Made by a program: the position numbers and the translations under genes. From assembly GCF_035917575.1 (NCBI RefSeq), contig NZ_CP109090.1:4154001-4218000 (forward strand): a stretch of DNA of 64,000 bases. Reading direction: 5' to 3'. This stretch comes from Streptomyces sp. NBC_01788 (GTDB lineage Bacteria; Actinomycetota; Actinomycetes; Streptomycetales; Streptomycetaceae). Position 1 is the stretch's first letter; every line of letters begins with the position of its first letter. The notes below the pieces were generated by a model. That model saw only the letters and a list, made by a program, of their open reading frames with translations. It ran no database searches and was not told the origin of the DNA. Of the stretch, positions 27,280 through 35,653 are shown piece after piece.

Positions 27280-28179
27280 TCACTCGGTCTTCGCCGCACC
27301 GGCCTGTCCGGGCTTCTCGTTCTTGGCGTTCTTCTTGCTCTGCTCGTTCTTCTCGCCGGCCGAGTGGCCGTTCGGCTGTCCGTTGTCCTTGGCCGGGCCG
27401 CTCCCGCCGTCCGAGCCGTTCCCCTTGCCCGCGTTGCCCGCGTTGCCCGCGTTGCCGGCGTTGCCCGCGTTGCCGGCGTTGCCGGCGTTGCCCGCGTTGC
27501 CCGTCCCGGCCTGCGACAGCTGGTCGGCGCAGTACGCGTCGACGTTGTCCTCGCCCCCGGCGGCCTCGATGAACCGCTTCCAGGCCGTGGACTCCAGCGC
27601 CTTGCCCCTGCCCTTCACCGACGCGTACGCGCGGCAGTGGGCCAGGATGTCCTTGGCCGTGGGCGGGCGGTCCCGGGTCACGGAGGGCGCGGGCGTGGGG
27701 GAGCCGGGCCCGGACGGGGCGGTGGAGGCGGACGCCGGTGTCGACGCGGGCGCCGGGGCCCGGGGCGCGGTGGGCGACGGGTGCCGCCGTACCCGGCCGT
27801 CGTCCTCCGCCTTCCTGTCGGACTCCGGTGAGCCGATCGCCGCGATCGCCACGCCGCTGAACGTCAGGCCGGCGAGGAGCACGGCGACGGCGGCCCGCAC
27901 CGAACGCCGCCCCAGGACGTGCCGCGACCGCCAGTCGTCCCGCCTCCGCGCCCGCGCCTGCTGGTGGACGCCCTCCGCCCGGGCGGCCCGGAAAGCGGCC
28001 ACGGCCCGCTGTTCGGCCGATGTGTCGAGGGACCCGGCGCGCAGGGCGCGGCGGAGTGCGGACTCCAGCGCGGCGGCGCGGGTTCCGTCGTCGGCACCGG
28101 ACCCGTGGCCGCCCGTACCGGCGCGTCGGTGGTCCACGCCCCCACCGTCGCTGTGTCGGTCGCCCATGCCCGTGTCCAT
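27280..28179 (-). CDS. single-pass membrane protein with exported NAG-repeat tail
   Basis: A protein of 299 residues from ATG 28179, or 295 from ATG 28167. A cytoplasmic N-terminus with helices such as ALESALRRALRAGSLDTSAEQ is followed by one membrane helix (about residues 95-113, AAVAVLLAGLTFSGVAIAAI). Outside there is a Pro/Ser/Thr linker, then a small helical domain with two cysteines (ILAHCRAYASVKG and DNVDAYCADQLSQAG). The tail is low-complexity: eight NAG repeats, then Lys/Asn/Gly-rich sequence. The layout recalls anti-sigma-like membrane proteins, but no sigma factor gene is adjacent and no zinc motif is present. Its function is unknown. Confidence 0.68.
   Translation of the reverse strand: MDTGMGDRHSDGGGVDHRRAGTGGHGSGADDGTRAAALESALRRALRAGSLDTSAEQRAVAAFRAARAEGVHQQARARRRDDWRSRHVLGRRSVRAAVAVLLAGLTFSGVAIAAIGSPESDRKAEDDGRVRRHPSPTAPRAPAPASTPASASTAPSGPGSPTPAPSVTRDRPPTAKDILAHCRAYASVKGRGKALESTAWKRFIEAAGGEDNVDAYCADQLSQAGTGNAGNAGNAGNAGNAGNAGNAGNAGKGNGSDGGSGPAKDNGQPNGHSAGEKNEQSKKNAKNEKPGQAGAAKTE
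27427..27498 (-). repeat. 9-bp tandem repeat, eight copies, encoding NAG
   Basis: Eight in-frame 9-bp units (GCCCGCGTT or GCCGGCGTT on the plus strand) encode an Asn-Ala-Gly run in the exported tail. The near-identity of the units suggests recent slippage and likely strain-to-strain length variation. Confidence 0.8.
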
Positions 28180-28408
28180 CCCATGCGGTAGCTACTCGTT
28201 CGCTCTACGGATCCGACGCCCTCGCTGCTCATTCCGACTGCCTCAGCGTATGGAGGCCCTCTCCCGTCACACCCGGGCTCCGGCCGACAGGGGCCGGGCC
28301 AGGGCAGGACAAGACGGGGCGGCGGGGCAGGGCGCGGGGAGCCTTCGGGCGGCCCCTTCGGGCGGCTCCTGCGGGCGGCTCCTGCGGGCGGGGCCCAGCG
28401 GGCCGTCT

Positions 28409-29041
28409 TCAGGCGCGGAGGCCGCCGAGACCGCCGAGGCCGTCGAGGAGCAGCGCGAGCCCGCCCAGGAACTCCTGGTCGGCGCCGACGTTCCGGGCGT
28501 GCCGGGCGGTCTCCGTCATGTGCGGGAACTCGGCGGCCGGCAGCTCGGTGATGGCCACGGTGCCCGCACCGGACAGGGCCCCGAGGTGTTCGAGCTGGAT
28601 GGCTCCGATGACGTAGCTGAGCAGTCCGCGCAGGGCCACGACCCGCCGCTCGCCCTCGACGCCCGCCTCGGTGAGGACGGCGAGCACCGCCTCCGACCAG
28701 CGCAGTACCCCGAGGGAGTGGTGCCGGTGGCTGATGGCGAGCGGGACGGTCGCCGGGTGGGCCGCCACGGCGTCGCGCAGCCGCCGCACCATGACCTCGA
28801 TCCGCTCGCGCCACGGCATGCCGGGGTCCGGCGGCTCGACGTCCACACCGGCGAGTACGAGCTCGACGACGAGCCGTTCCAGTTCCTCGCGGTCGTCCAC
28901 GTACCGGTAGAGCCCCATCGTGCTCATGCCGAGTTCCTTGGCGACGGCGCGCATCGACAGTCCGGTGAGCCCGTCCCGGTCGATGACGGCGAGGGCGGCC
29001 GCGGCCGGCTGGTCCGGTGTGAGTGAACGTGGGCGTGGCAT
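28409..29041 (-). CDS. TetR/AcrR-family repressor
   Basis: A protein of 210 residues. The N-terminal helix-turn-helix reads GLTGLSMRAVAKELGMSTMGLYRYVDDREEL (about residues 24-54, cited as two parts: GLSMRAVAKELGMS and TMGLYRYVDDREEL). The C-terminal domain is the TetR_C tetracycline-type ligand pocket. It is divergent from a peroxiredoxin-like gene 72 bases away, and the space between holds a duplicated palindrome that also covers its own -10 region. Autorepression and control of the neighbour are therefore likely. The inducer may be a redox-active or lipophilic compound, but this is inference. Confidence 0.9.
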   Translation of the reverse strand: MPRPRSLTPDQPAAAALAVIDRDGLTGLSMRAVAKELGMSTMGLYRYVDDREELERLVVELVLAGVDVEPPDPGMPWRERIEVMVRRLRDAVAAHPATVPLAISHRHHSLGVLRWSEAVLAVLTEAGVEGERRVVALRGLLSYVIGAIQLEHLGALSGAGTVAITELPAAEFPHMTETARHARNVGADQEFLGGLALLLDGLGGLGGLRA

Positions 29042-29046
29042 GGCGG

Positions 29047-29094
29047 TTGACAGCGTACGGCATACGCCTACGCTGGTAAGCGTATGCCGTACGC
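29047..29094. promoter_or_regulatory. TetR operator pair over divergent promoters
   Basis: GCGTACGGCATACGC (29053-29067) and GCGTATGCCGTACGC (29080-29094) are perfect inverted copies, 15 bp each, with a 12-bp spacer. Each arm is itself palindromic (GCGTA-N5-TACGC). TTGACA (29047-29052) and TACGCT (29069-29074), 16 bp apart, form a rightward promoter inside the pair. On the other strand TACGCT (29057-29052) is a plausible -10 for the tetR gene. Confidence 0.78.
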
Positions 29095-29112
29095 CTACGG
29101 AGGGAGCCCGTC

Positions 29113-29715
29113 GTGCCCATGTCCCGCAGTCCGGTGAGGCCCGGTTCGATCGTCCAGGAGCGGTGTCTCACCGCCGTCTCCGGCGAGCAGGTCGCCGTGC
29201 CCGATCCCGACCGGCTGATCCACCTCCAGTTCCGGCGCTTCGCCGGCTGCCCGGTCTGCAACCTGCACCTGCGCTCGGTGGTGCGGCGGCACGAGGAGAT
29301 CGAGGCGGCCGGTGTCCGCGAGGTCGTGCTCTTCCACTCGCCCGCCGAAGAACTGCTGCCCCACACCACCGATCTCCCGTTCGCCGTCGTCGCCGACCCG
29401 GACAAGCGGCTGTACCGGGAGTTCGGCGTGGAAAGCTCACCCCGCGCCCTGCTCGACCCGCGCGCCTGGTGGCCGATCCTCCGCGCGGTCGTGAGCGGTC
29501 TCCGGGAGGTCGTCCGCGGGCGGGAGCGCCTACCGTCCACCAGCCCGCACGGCGGCCGCCTCGGCCTCCCCGCCGACTTCCTCGTCGCGCCCGACGGCCG
29601 GGTCCTGGCCGCCACGTACGGCGAGCACGTCTACGACCAGTGGCCGGTCGACGAACTGCTGCGACTGGCGGCCACGCACACGACGAAGCCCCGAAAGCCC
29701 GAACATCACGGCTGA
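29113..29715 (+). CDS. peroxiredoxin-like (AhpC/TSA) protein
   Basis: A protein of 200 residues. GTG 29113 follows GGAGGGAG by six bases. The thioredoxin-fold redox site is RRFAGCPVCNLHLRS (CPVC, about residues 44-47), in the peroxidatic position of the AhpC/TSA family; LLPHTTDLPFAVVADPDKRLYREFGVE is the following beta-alpha region (HTTDLPFAVVADPDKRLY). It probably reduces peroxides or disulfides in the cytoplasm. It is controlled through the duplicated palindrome that it shares with the divergent TetR gene. Confidence 0.82.
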   Translation: MPMSRSPVRPGSIVQERCLTAVSGEQVAVPDPDRLIHLQFRRFAGCPVCNLHLRSVVRRHEEIEAAGVREVVLFHSPAEELLPHTTDLPFAVVADPDKRLYREFGVESSPRALLDPRAWWPILRAVVSGLREVVRGRERLPSTSPHGGRLGLPADFLVAPDGRVLAATYGEHVYDQWPVDELLRLAATHTTKPRKPEHHG

Positions 29716-29841
29716 CGAACAGGAAGGACTCCATCCGACCCAGTCGCTGGACGACACCGTCCACCAGCGCGTGCGGCTCGGCGGCAAGGTCCGGTGGCGG
29801 CCCGATAGGAGTTCAGGCGGACCGCGGCACCGGCAACGGGA

Positions 29842-29865
29842 GGCGGACACGGGCACCTGTCCGCC
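29842..29865. terminator. hairpin between convergent genes
   Basis: GGCGGACA (29842-29849) pairs with TGTCCGCC (29858-29865) around an eight-base loop. It lies between the peroxiredoxin stop and the rhamnosidase stop, so it could end both transcripts. Confidence 0.45.
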
Positions 29866-29891
29866 CGTGAGTCCGTGGGATCGCCGGACGG

Positions 29892-32800
29892 TCAGGCGGT
29901 GAAGTGGTGTGTGCCGGAGCCGACCTGATACACCGCGCAGCCGTCCTCCTGGCGCAGGAGCGTCCCGCCCGTGCGGGTGACCGCCTTCGGGGTGGACGCG
30001 GGGATCCACACCTCGGCAGCCGTGTTCGGCGGCACCGTGCAGGTCAGGGTGAAACGGCCGGCGCGCTGCCGCCATTGGGTGGAGACGGGCCCGTAGACCG
30101 AGGTGAAGGTGGCGCGGGAGGAGGTGACGGCTCCGCCCGGACGGGGGCGGACGACGATCTCGCGGTAGCCGGGCCGGCCCGCCGAGATACCGGCGATGTT
30201 GGCGTACATCCACTCTCCCACCGAGCCGTAGGCGTAGTGGTTGAAGGAGTTCATGCCCGGGTCCTGGAAACCGCCGTCGGTCCTGATGGAGTCCCAGCGT
30301 TCCCACATCGTCGTGGCGCCCCTGTCGATCTGGTAGCCCCAGCTGGGGAAGGAGCGCTGCTGCAAGAGGCGGTAGGCGATGTCGGTGCGCCCGGCGTCGG
30401 TCAGGACCGGCAGCAGCCGGGGCGTGCCGAGGAAACCCGTCGAGAGGTGCCAGTCCCTGGCCTCGATCAGGGCGACGAGCCGGTCGGCCGCGGCCTTCCG
30501 CAGTCCGTCCGGCATCAGGTCCATGGACAGCGCGAGGACATAGGCCGTCTGCGTATCACCCTTGACCCTGCCGTCGGAGGTGACGTAGGCGTTCCGGAAC
30601 GACTCTCGTACCCGGCCGAAGAGATCGAGGTATGAGGCAGGGTCCTTGCCGAGCTCCGTGGCCATCCGGGCCGCGAGATCGGCGCTGTGCGCGAAGTACG
30701 CGGTGGCGATGACGTCTTTGGGGGTTTCGTCGTCGGTGTTCAGCCAGTCGCCGTATCCCTCGGGCGGGCGCAGCAGCCGGACGCTGTTCTTCTCCAGATA
30801 CGTCAGCCACGCCTGGACGGAGGGCCAGGCGTCCGCGAGGACCTGTCGGTCGCCGTAGGCCTGGTAGAGCGACCAGGGGACGGTGACGCCCGCGTCGCCC
30901 CAGCCGGCGGTGCCGCCGCCGAGTCCGCCGACATCCGGCGCCACGTTCGTGAACGCGCCCTCCGCGGTCTGGGCGTCCCGGAGGTCGACGAGCCACTTGG
31001 ACAGGAAGCGGGCCGACTCCATCGTGTAGGCGGCCGTGGGTGCGAAGACATTGATGTCTCCCGTCCATCCGAGGCGCTCGTCGCGCGCGGGCGTGTCCGT
31101 CGGAACGGAGAGGAAGTTGCCGCGCTGCCCCCAAATGATGTTGTGGTGCAGTTGGTTGAGCATCGGCACGTCGGTCTCGAAGTCGAGCGTGGACGATGCT
31201 GACGTATACATGACACGCCCGGTGACGGCCTTCGCCGAGGGGGTACCGGGGAATCCGGTCACCTCGACATAGCGGAAACCGTGGACGGTGAAGCGGGGCT
31301 CGTAGCTCTCCTCCCCGTGGCCCTTGAGGGTGTACGTGTCGGTCGCCGACGCGCTCCGCAGGTTCGCCGTGTAGACGGTGCCGTCGGGGTTGAGCACCTC
31401 GGCGTGTCTGAGCCGGACGGTCGTTCCCGCGGCACCCGACACCCGCAGGCGTACCGAACCGACCATGTTCTGGCCGAGGTCGAACACGAAGACACCGGGC
31501 CTGGGCTGGGTCACCTTCTTCGGTGTCAGCTCCTCGGCCACGCGTACCGGACCGTTCTCCTGCGCGACGATCAGGCCGGGGCCGACGTCGCCGGCCTCGC
31601 GTACGCCGGGCCAGCCCCCGTCGTCGAAGCCGGGTGAGGTCCAGCCGGGGGTCTCCTTGCGGGCGTCGTACGTCTCGCCACCGTGGAGGTCGGCGGCGAC
31701 GATCGCCCCGGAGACGGCCCGCCAGCCGGCGCCCGAAGTGATGCGCTCGCTCGTCCCGTCCGCGTACTCCACCTCCAACTGCGCCAGCAGAGCCGGGTGT
31801 TCGCCGTACTGATGAGGGCCGAACATGCCGACGTCGCCCGCGTACCAGCCGGGCGCGAGATACACCCCGATGGCGTTGGCGGCACCGGGCCGCAGGAGCG
31901 TGGTGACGTCGTACGTCTGGTAATGGACGCGGGTGCGGTAGTCCGTCCAGCCGGGAGCGAGCTGGTCGCGGCCCACGCGGCTGCCGTTGAGGTGGGCCTC
32001 GTAGAGGCCGAGCGCCGTGGCGTACAGCCGTGCGCGGGACACCTTCCGGTTGCGGAGCCGGAACTCGTGGCGCACCTGCGTGACGGCGTACGTCACCGGG
32101 ACGACCCTTCCCCAGGGCCCGCCGCCCCACGGCGCCGCCACCATCGCCGCCGGCCAGCCGCCGTCGTCGAAGCCGAGCCCGCGCCAGTCGGCGGGAGGCT
32201 CCTTGTCGGTTGCCTTCCAGGAGGCGTCGGTGACCGTCCTCTGCTCGCCGGAAGCGGTACGGACCGTGAGAACGGCGATGAGTCCCGCCGGGCCCGGGGA
32301 CGCGTTGGTGGCGGAGACGGCGATGACGTTGTCGCCGGTGTGCACCTGGTCCAGTACGTCGATCACGGCCGGGCGGCGCCAGCCGTCGTTGTCGGTCTCC
32401 AGGTCGGTGCGGGCCACCTCGACCCCGTTCACGGAGACGGCGTACACGTTGTCCGCGCTGATGGCGAGCGTCGCCGCGGTGATCCCTTCGGGCAGCTTCG
32501 CGATGCCGCGGAACCAGCGGGTGACCGCCGGAACACTGCTCGCCGGATCACCCTCGGGGAACCAGATCCAGGAACTGCCCTCGAGGGAGGGCACGTTCGC
32601 GAGGCTCGCCGGAGCCGAGATCCAGTCGGCCGTCCACTGCCCGGCCTCCATGAGACCGGTCTCCCACCACGAGGGCTCGCTCCAGCCGGAGGTCCGGCCG
32701 TCGGCGTCCCACACACGTACGGACCAGAAGTAGCGTGTCCGGGGCCCGAGCCGAGGACCGCCGTACGGCACGAGGACGGACTCGCCGGACGTGACCTTCC

Positions 32801-33083
32801 CGCTGTCCCAGACGTCCGGACGGGACAGGCCCTTCGCGGTGGTGGCGACGCGGACCTGATAGGCGCTCTGACGCATATCCGGCTTCTCGCAAGCCAACGG
32901 CCAGCTCAGCCGGGGCCGTTGTGCGTCGAGACCGAGGGGGTGCTGGACGTACTCCACGCTCGGCGCCGTGACACGCAGACCGTCGTGCCCGGAGGCCGGT
33001 GAGGCCGCCGCCGGTATCGCGTCCAAGGACGCCGCCGCGACGGTGGCGGCCGCACCCGCCAGAACACTCCTCCTACTGATCAC
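29892..33083 (-). CDS. secreted GH78 alpha-L-rhamnosidase
   Basis: A protein of 1,063 residues. GTG 33083 has GAGGAG six bases upstream. A twin-arginine-like signal (SRRSVLAGAAATVAAAS) predicts Tat export. The GH78 layout is seen: an N-terminal beta domain with WSVRVWDADGRTSGWSEPSW, beta-sandwich carbohydrate-binding regions, then the (alpha/alpha)6 barrel. The general acid is E669 in ARDERLGWTGD and the general base is E928 in TTMWERWDS. Their 259-residue spacing equals the E636-E895 spacing I recall for the S. avermitilis enzyme. It releases terminal L-rhamnose from plant glycans or flavonoid glycosides. LacI-type palindromes lie upstream. Confidence 0.93.
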   Translation of the reverse strand: MISRRSVLAGAAATVAAASLDAIPAAASPASGHDGLRVTAPSVEYVQHPLGLDAQRPRLSWPLACEKPDMRQSAYQVRVATTAKGLSRPDVWDSGKVTSGESVLVPYGGPRLGPRTRYFWSVRVWDADGRTSGWSEPSWWETGLMEAGQWTADWISAPASLANVPSLEGSSWIWFPEGDPASSVPAVTRWFRGIAKLPEGITAATLAISADNVYAVSVNGVEVARTDLETDNDGWRRPAVIDVLDQVHTGDNVIAVSATNASPGPAGLIAVLTVRTASGEQRTVTDASWKATDKEPPADWRGLGFDDGGWPAAMVAAPWGGGPWGRVVPVTYAVTQVRHEFRLRNRKVSRARLYATALGLYEAHLNGSRVGRDQLAPGWTDYRTRVHYQTYDVTTLLRPGAANAIGVYLAPGWYAGDVGMFGPHQYGEHPALLAQLEVEYADGTSERITSGAGWRAVSGAIVAADLHGGETYDARKETPGWTSPGFDDGGWPGVREAGDVGPGLIVAQENGPVRVAEELTPKKVTQPRPGVFVFDLGQNMVGSVRLRVSGAAGTTVRLRHAEVLNPDGTVYTANLRSASATDTYTLKGHGEESYEPRFTVHGFRYVEVTGFPGTPSAKAVTGRVMYTSASSTLDFETDVPMLNQLHHNIIWGQRGNFLSVPTDTPARDERLGWTGDINVFAPTAAYTMESARFLSKWLVDLRDAQTAEGAFTNVAPDVGGLGGGTAGWGDAGVTVPWSLYQAYGDRQVLADAWPSVQAWLTYLEKNSVRLLRPPEGYGDWLNTDDETPKDVIATAYFAHSADLAARMATELGKDPASYLDLFGRVRESFRNAYVTSDGRVKGDTQTAYVLALSMDLMPDGLRKAAADRLVALIEARDWHLSTGFLGTPRLLPVLTDAGRTDIAYRLLQQRSFPSWGYQIDRGATTMWERWDSIRTDGGFQDPGMNSFNHYAYGSVGEWMYANIAGISAGRPGYREIVVRPRPGGAVTSSRATFTSVYGPVSTQWRQRAGRFTLTCTVPPNTAAEVWIPASTPKAVTRTGGTLLRQEDGCAVYQVGSGTHHFTA

Positions 33084-33107
33084 TACGACTCCTCGTCCAG
33101 GAATGGA

Positions 33108-33119
33108 TGAATCGATTCA
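33108..33119. promoter_or_regulatory. LacI-type operator palindrome, proximal
   Basis: TGAATCGATTCA is a perfect 12-bp palindrome with the central CG typical of LacI-family operators. It lies 25 bases upstream of the rhamnosidase start, in a position to block transcription. Confidence 0.62.
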
Positions 33120-33247
33120 GTTCAGGTGAGTGTGGGTAACGTACGGGCGGGCGGGGTGAAGGTCAATCAGTGTGCGGGCACTTTCGTGCGCGGCCTGTGT
33201 TCGACCGTCACGCGTAGCGGGACCGGCGCGCGGCGTGGAGTCGGTCG

Positions 33248-33263
33248 ATTGAACGGTTTCAAT
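33248..33263. promoter_or_regulatory. LacI-type operator-like palindrome, distal
   Basis: ATTGAA (33248-33253) and TTCAAT (33258-33263) flank a CGGT centre. The site is about 140 bp upstream of the proximal one, which would allow looping by a tetrameric LacI-type repressor. It also lies near the end of the tetR gene at 33321-33959. Confidence 0.42.
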
Positions 33264-33320
33264 TCAGCGGCCCGCTCGGACCGCTCGAGCCGGCCGGAGA
33301 CAGGCGCGAGGCGTGAACCC

Positions 33321-33959
33321 TCAGACGCTCGTCCCGGTGGCGGGAGGAGCGGCCGGGCCCGACACGGACTCGGGGGCGGTGCGGGCCCGCAGGATTTCCT
33401 CGACGCCGTCCAGGAACGTCTCGGAGATCAGTTGCGGATCGAAGAGGCAGCCGGCCGCCATCGCGCCGTCCCTGAGCATGACGAACTGCCGGCCTGCGGC
33501 GTCGGCGGGCGTGTCGCCGGTCTGCGCGAGCAGGTCGGTGACGGTGTCCAGGAACCACTGCCGGTGAGCGAGTACCGCCCGGTGGACGGGGTGGTCGGGA
33601 TCGGGATACTCGGCCACCGCGTTGAGGAAAGCGCAGCCGCGGAAACCGGGGGACGCGATGCCCTCCACGATGCACCGGCCGACGTCACGGACCCGATCGG
33701 CCGCCGACCGCCCGCTCGCCGCGGCGACGGCGTCCACCTGCCCCCGGATCGCCCGGTCGGCCTGGTCGAGGTAGGCGAGGATGAGGTCTTCCTTGCCGGA
33801 GAAGTGCCGGTACAGCGTGGCCCGGGTCACCTGTGCCTCCGAGGTGATCCGGTCGATGCCGACGGAGTGGATCCCCTCCGCGTAGAAGATCTCGGTCGCC
33901 TTGCTGAGCAGCCGCGATCGCGCTTCCGAGGTACTGCCGCCTTCTGTGCTCCGACTCAT
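33321..33959 (-). CDS. TetR/AcrR-family repressor
   Basis: A protein of 212 residues. The HTH is IDRITSEAQVTRATLYRHFSG (cited as SEAQVTRATLYRHF; about residues 35-55). The C-terminal domain is of the type with GFRGCAFLNAVAEYPDPDHP, seen in TetR proteins controlling redox or efflux genes. ATG 33959 has no ribosome site but has a TACGCT -10 ending seven bases upstream, so the message may be leaderless. The divergent DUF308 gene is separated by a long inverted repeat that overlaps both promoters. Confidence 0.9.
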   Translation of the reverse strand: MSRSTEGGSTSEARSRLLSKATEIFYAEGIHSVGIDRITSEAQVTRATLYRHFSGKEDLILAYLDQADRAIRGQVDAVAAASGRSAADRVRDVGRCIVEGIASPGFRGCAFLNAVAEYPDPDHPVHRAVLAHRQWFLDTVTDLLAQTGDTPADAAGRQFVMLRDGAMAAGCLFDPQLISETFLDGVEEILRARTAPESVSGPAAPPATGTSV

Positions 33960-33985
33960 GCGGATCAGCGTACCAAGGGGATGAG

Positions 33986-34053
33986 GGAGAACGTTCGGTC
34001 TTGACAGCGGAGCCGTCAGTCGCCTTGAGTGGGAAGAAGACCGAACGTTCTCC
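33986..34053. promoter_or_regulatory. long inverted repeat, TetR operator pair
   Basis: The 17-bp arms at 33986-34002 and 34037-34053 are perfectly complementary, with a 34-bp spacer. Each arm is centred on GAACGTTC with a flanking CGGTC, as in a TetR site. The left arm overlaps TTGACA (34001-34006), the -35 of a rightward promoter, and the -35 region of the tetR gene on the other strand. Confidence 0.75.
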
Positions 34054-34152
34054 TTCGCGCCTCGCCCGGCGAAGCAGCTGATCGATGAGGCCGGCAAACA
34101 GCACGCGGCGAGCCGGCGACGGACGACTCCACTGCCCCCGAAAGGCGCACAC

Positions 34153-34719
34153 GTGAAGACCCTTGAAACCCTGGAAACCCGCGCCACCACGGCCCCCCTG
34201 GCCCTGCGCAAGCTGTACTTCGTCCGCTTCGCCTTCGCGGCCGTATGGGCCGCTGTGCTGTTCGCGACGGCCTCGACGCTGGGCCCGCTGAGCGTGACGC
34301 TGCTGGTGATCTACCCCCTGTTCGATGTGGCCGCCGCGGTCGTCGACGTCCGTACCGCGAGGGCGAACGGCGGCGCGGCCACCGGCCTGTACGCGAACAT
34401 CGTGATCAGCACGCTGGCGGGCATGGGCCTGGCGGTCGCCGCCGCGTCCGGTATCCCGGCCGTCCTGCGGGTGTGGGGACTCTGGGCGATCACCGCGGGA
34501 CTCGTGCAACTGGTCGTGGGGGCGGTCCGACGCCGACTGGGAGGCCAGTGGCCGATGATCGCGAGCGGAGCCATCTCCACCGTCGCGGGCGCGTCGTTCA
34601 TCGCCCAGGCCGGCGGGGAGAACGCCTTCCTGGGAAGCCTCGCGGGCTACGCGTTCCTGGGCGGCGTCTTCTTCCTGATCTCCGCCCTGCGCCTGAAGAA
34701 GGCGGACAGGGAGGGATGA
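34153..34719 (+). CDS. DUF308/HdeD-like membrane protein
   Basis: A protein of 188 residues with six hydrophobic helices in three pairs, as in HdeD/DUF308 membrane proteins. GTG 34153 follows AAAGG. Blocks such as LLVIYPLFDVAAAVVDVRTA and VWGLWAITAGLVQLVVGAVR are typical. Its role is unknown; the long TetR operator upstream shows that it is the regulator's likely target. A hairpin at 34771-34801 follows the gene. Confidence 0.8.
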   Translation: MKTLETLETRATTAPLALRKLYFVRFAFAAVWAAVLFATASTLGPLSVTLLVIYPLFDVAAAVVDVRTARANGGAATGLYANIVISTLAGMGLAVAAASGIPAVLRVWGLWAITAGLVQLVVGAVRRRLGGQWPMIASGAISTVAGASFIAQAGGENAFLGSLAGYAFLGGVFFLISALRLKKADREG

Positions 34720-34770
34720 CCGGACGCAACGGGACGTCCACCACCGCCGACCGACGCCCCGGCCGCCGAC

Positions 34771-34801
34771 CGGAAGTCCCCGATCCCGAAAAGGACTTCC
34801 G
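34771..34801 (+). terminator. hairpin after DUF308 gene
   Basis: CGGAAGTCC (34771-34779) pairs with GGACTTCCG (34793-34801) around a 13-base loop. It lies 52 bases past the DUF308 stop and before the next gene's promoter region. Confidence 0.5.
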
Positions 34802-34948
34802 CGGCCGTTGCCTCCGCCGTGCGACGACATCCCTTCGCGCTTGCCGAGTGGGCCAGGGGTATTCGGCTCGTCATTGCGACCCAATGCTTATCCAACTCCC
34901 CTACATTGGAAGGGAGTTCGCCGCGCAGGAGGGGGAGCGTTGGAATTG

Positions 34949-35641
34949 ATGGTCCTGTTCCTGATCACCGTCCTCTGCTTGGCGCTGCGCCAGCTGTTCG
35001 TATGGATCCGCGGTATGCACCACAGAAGGCGGCTCCCTCCCCCGGCCATCACCTCGGCGCAGGCGGCGGCGTGCCAGAACCAGGCCTTTTACGAGATCTG
35101 CCGAAGATCCAGAGGGCCCGGCTGGCGGGCGGTCCGCATGGCGGAGTACTTCACGGACCAGGGGTGGAATCGTGCGGACGCGATGCTCATTCTCGCGGAG
35201 CCGCTGAAGCACGGACTGATCAAGGTTTATGGATGGCGGTTCGGTATGTACGGACCGACCCGGACGGGCTGGGACGAGTACCGGAAGAACTTCATGTGGT
35301 CAGGAGGCAGTGAGGTGGTCAACATTTCCGCCGGATCCGGCGGTTTCGTCGTGGCGAATGTCCACAGCTCTCACGCTGTCGCCCAGGGAGGCGTCGGCAA
35401 CAGCGCCAAAGTGCGGGATGTCTCCCACCGGCAGTTGATCGACGCGCTGAGAGAGGACGCACGCAGCGCGGAGCCGGACGAGGCCGTACGGGCGCAGGAG
35501 TACGCGGACGACCTGGCCGAGGCGGTCCAGACGGAGAACCCGGCGCGGGCGGATCGGGTCCTTGGCCGGATCAACGCCCTCCTGGTGGCGGCTCGTTCGG
35601 CCTTCGCGCTGACCAGGGACCTGCTGCCGCCGGGCATCTGA
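34949..35641 (+). CDS. hypothetical membrane-anchored protein
   Basis: A protein of 230 residues from ATG 34949; a TTG at 34940 closer to the AGGAGG is the alternative start. It has one N-terminal membrane helix (MVLFLITVLCLALRQLF), then a basic segment and a winged-helix-like stretch (AEYFTDQGWNRADAMLILAE). Next comes a short Gly/Ser/Val-rich beta region (VVNISAGSGGFVVANVHSS) and an acidic helical C-terminus. The beta stretch recalls the Gly/Asn-rich linkers of some actinobacterial signalling proteins. I do not recognise a family, and local codon use is slightly less GC-rich. Confidence 0.66.
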   Translation: MVLFLITVLCLALRQLFVWIRGMHHRRRLPPPAITSAQAAACQNQAFYEICRRSRGPGWRAVRMAEYFTDQGWNRADAMLILAEPLKHGLIKVYGWRFGMYGPTRTGWDEYRKNFMWSGGSEVVNISAGSGGFVVANVHSSHAVAQGGVGNSAKVRDVSHRQLIDALREDARSAEPDEAVRAQEYADDLAEAVQTENPARADRVLGRINALLVAARSAFALTRDLLPPGI

Positions 35642-35653
35642 AGCGGGAAACAG

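Noticed and set aside
27427..27498. Eight short repeats considered as a CRISPR array
   Set aside because: Contiguous 9-bp units without spacers, in frame inside a coding sequence.
29716..29891. Possible small gene between the peroxiredoxin and rhamnosidase genes
   Set aside because: No start with ribosome site; the region contains only a likely terminator hairpin.
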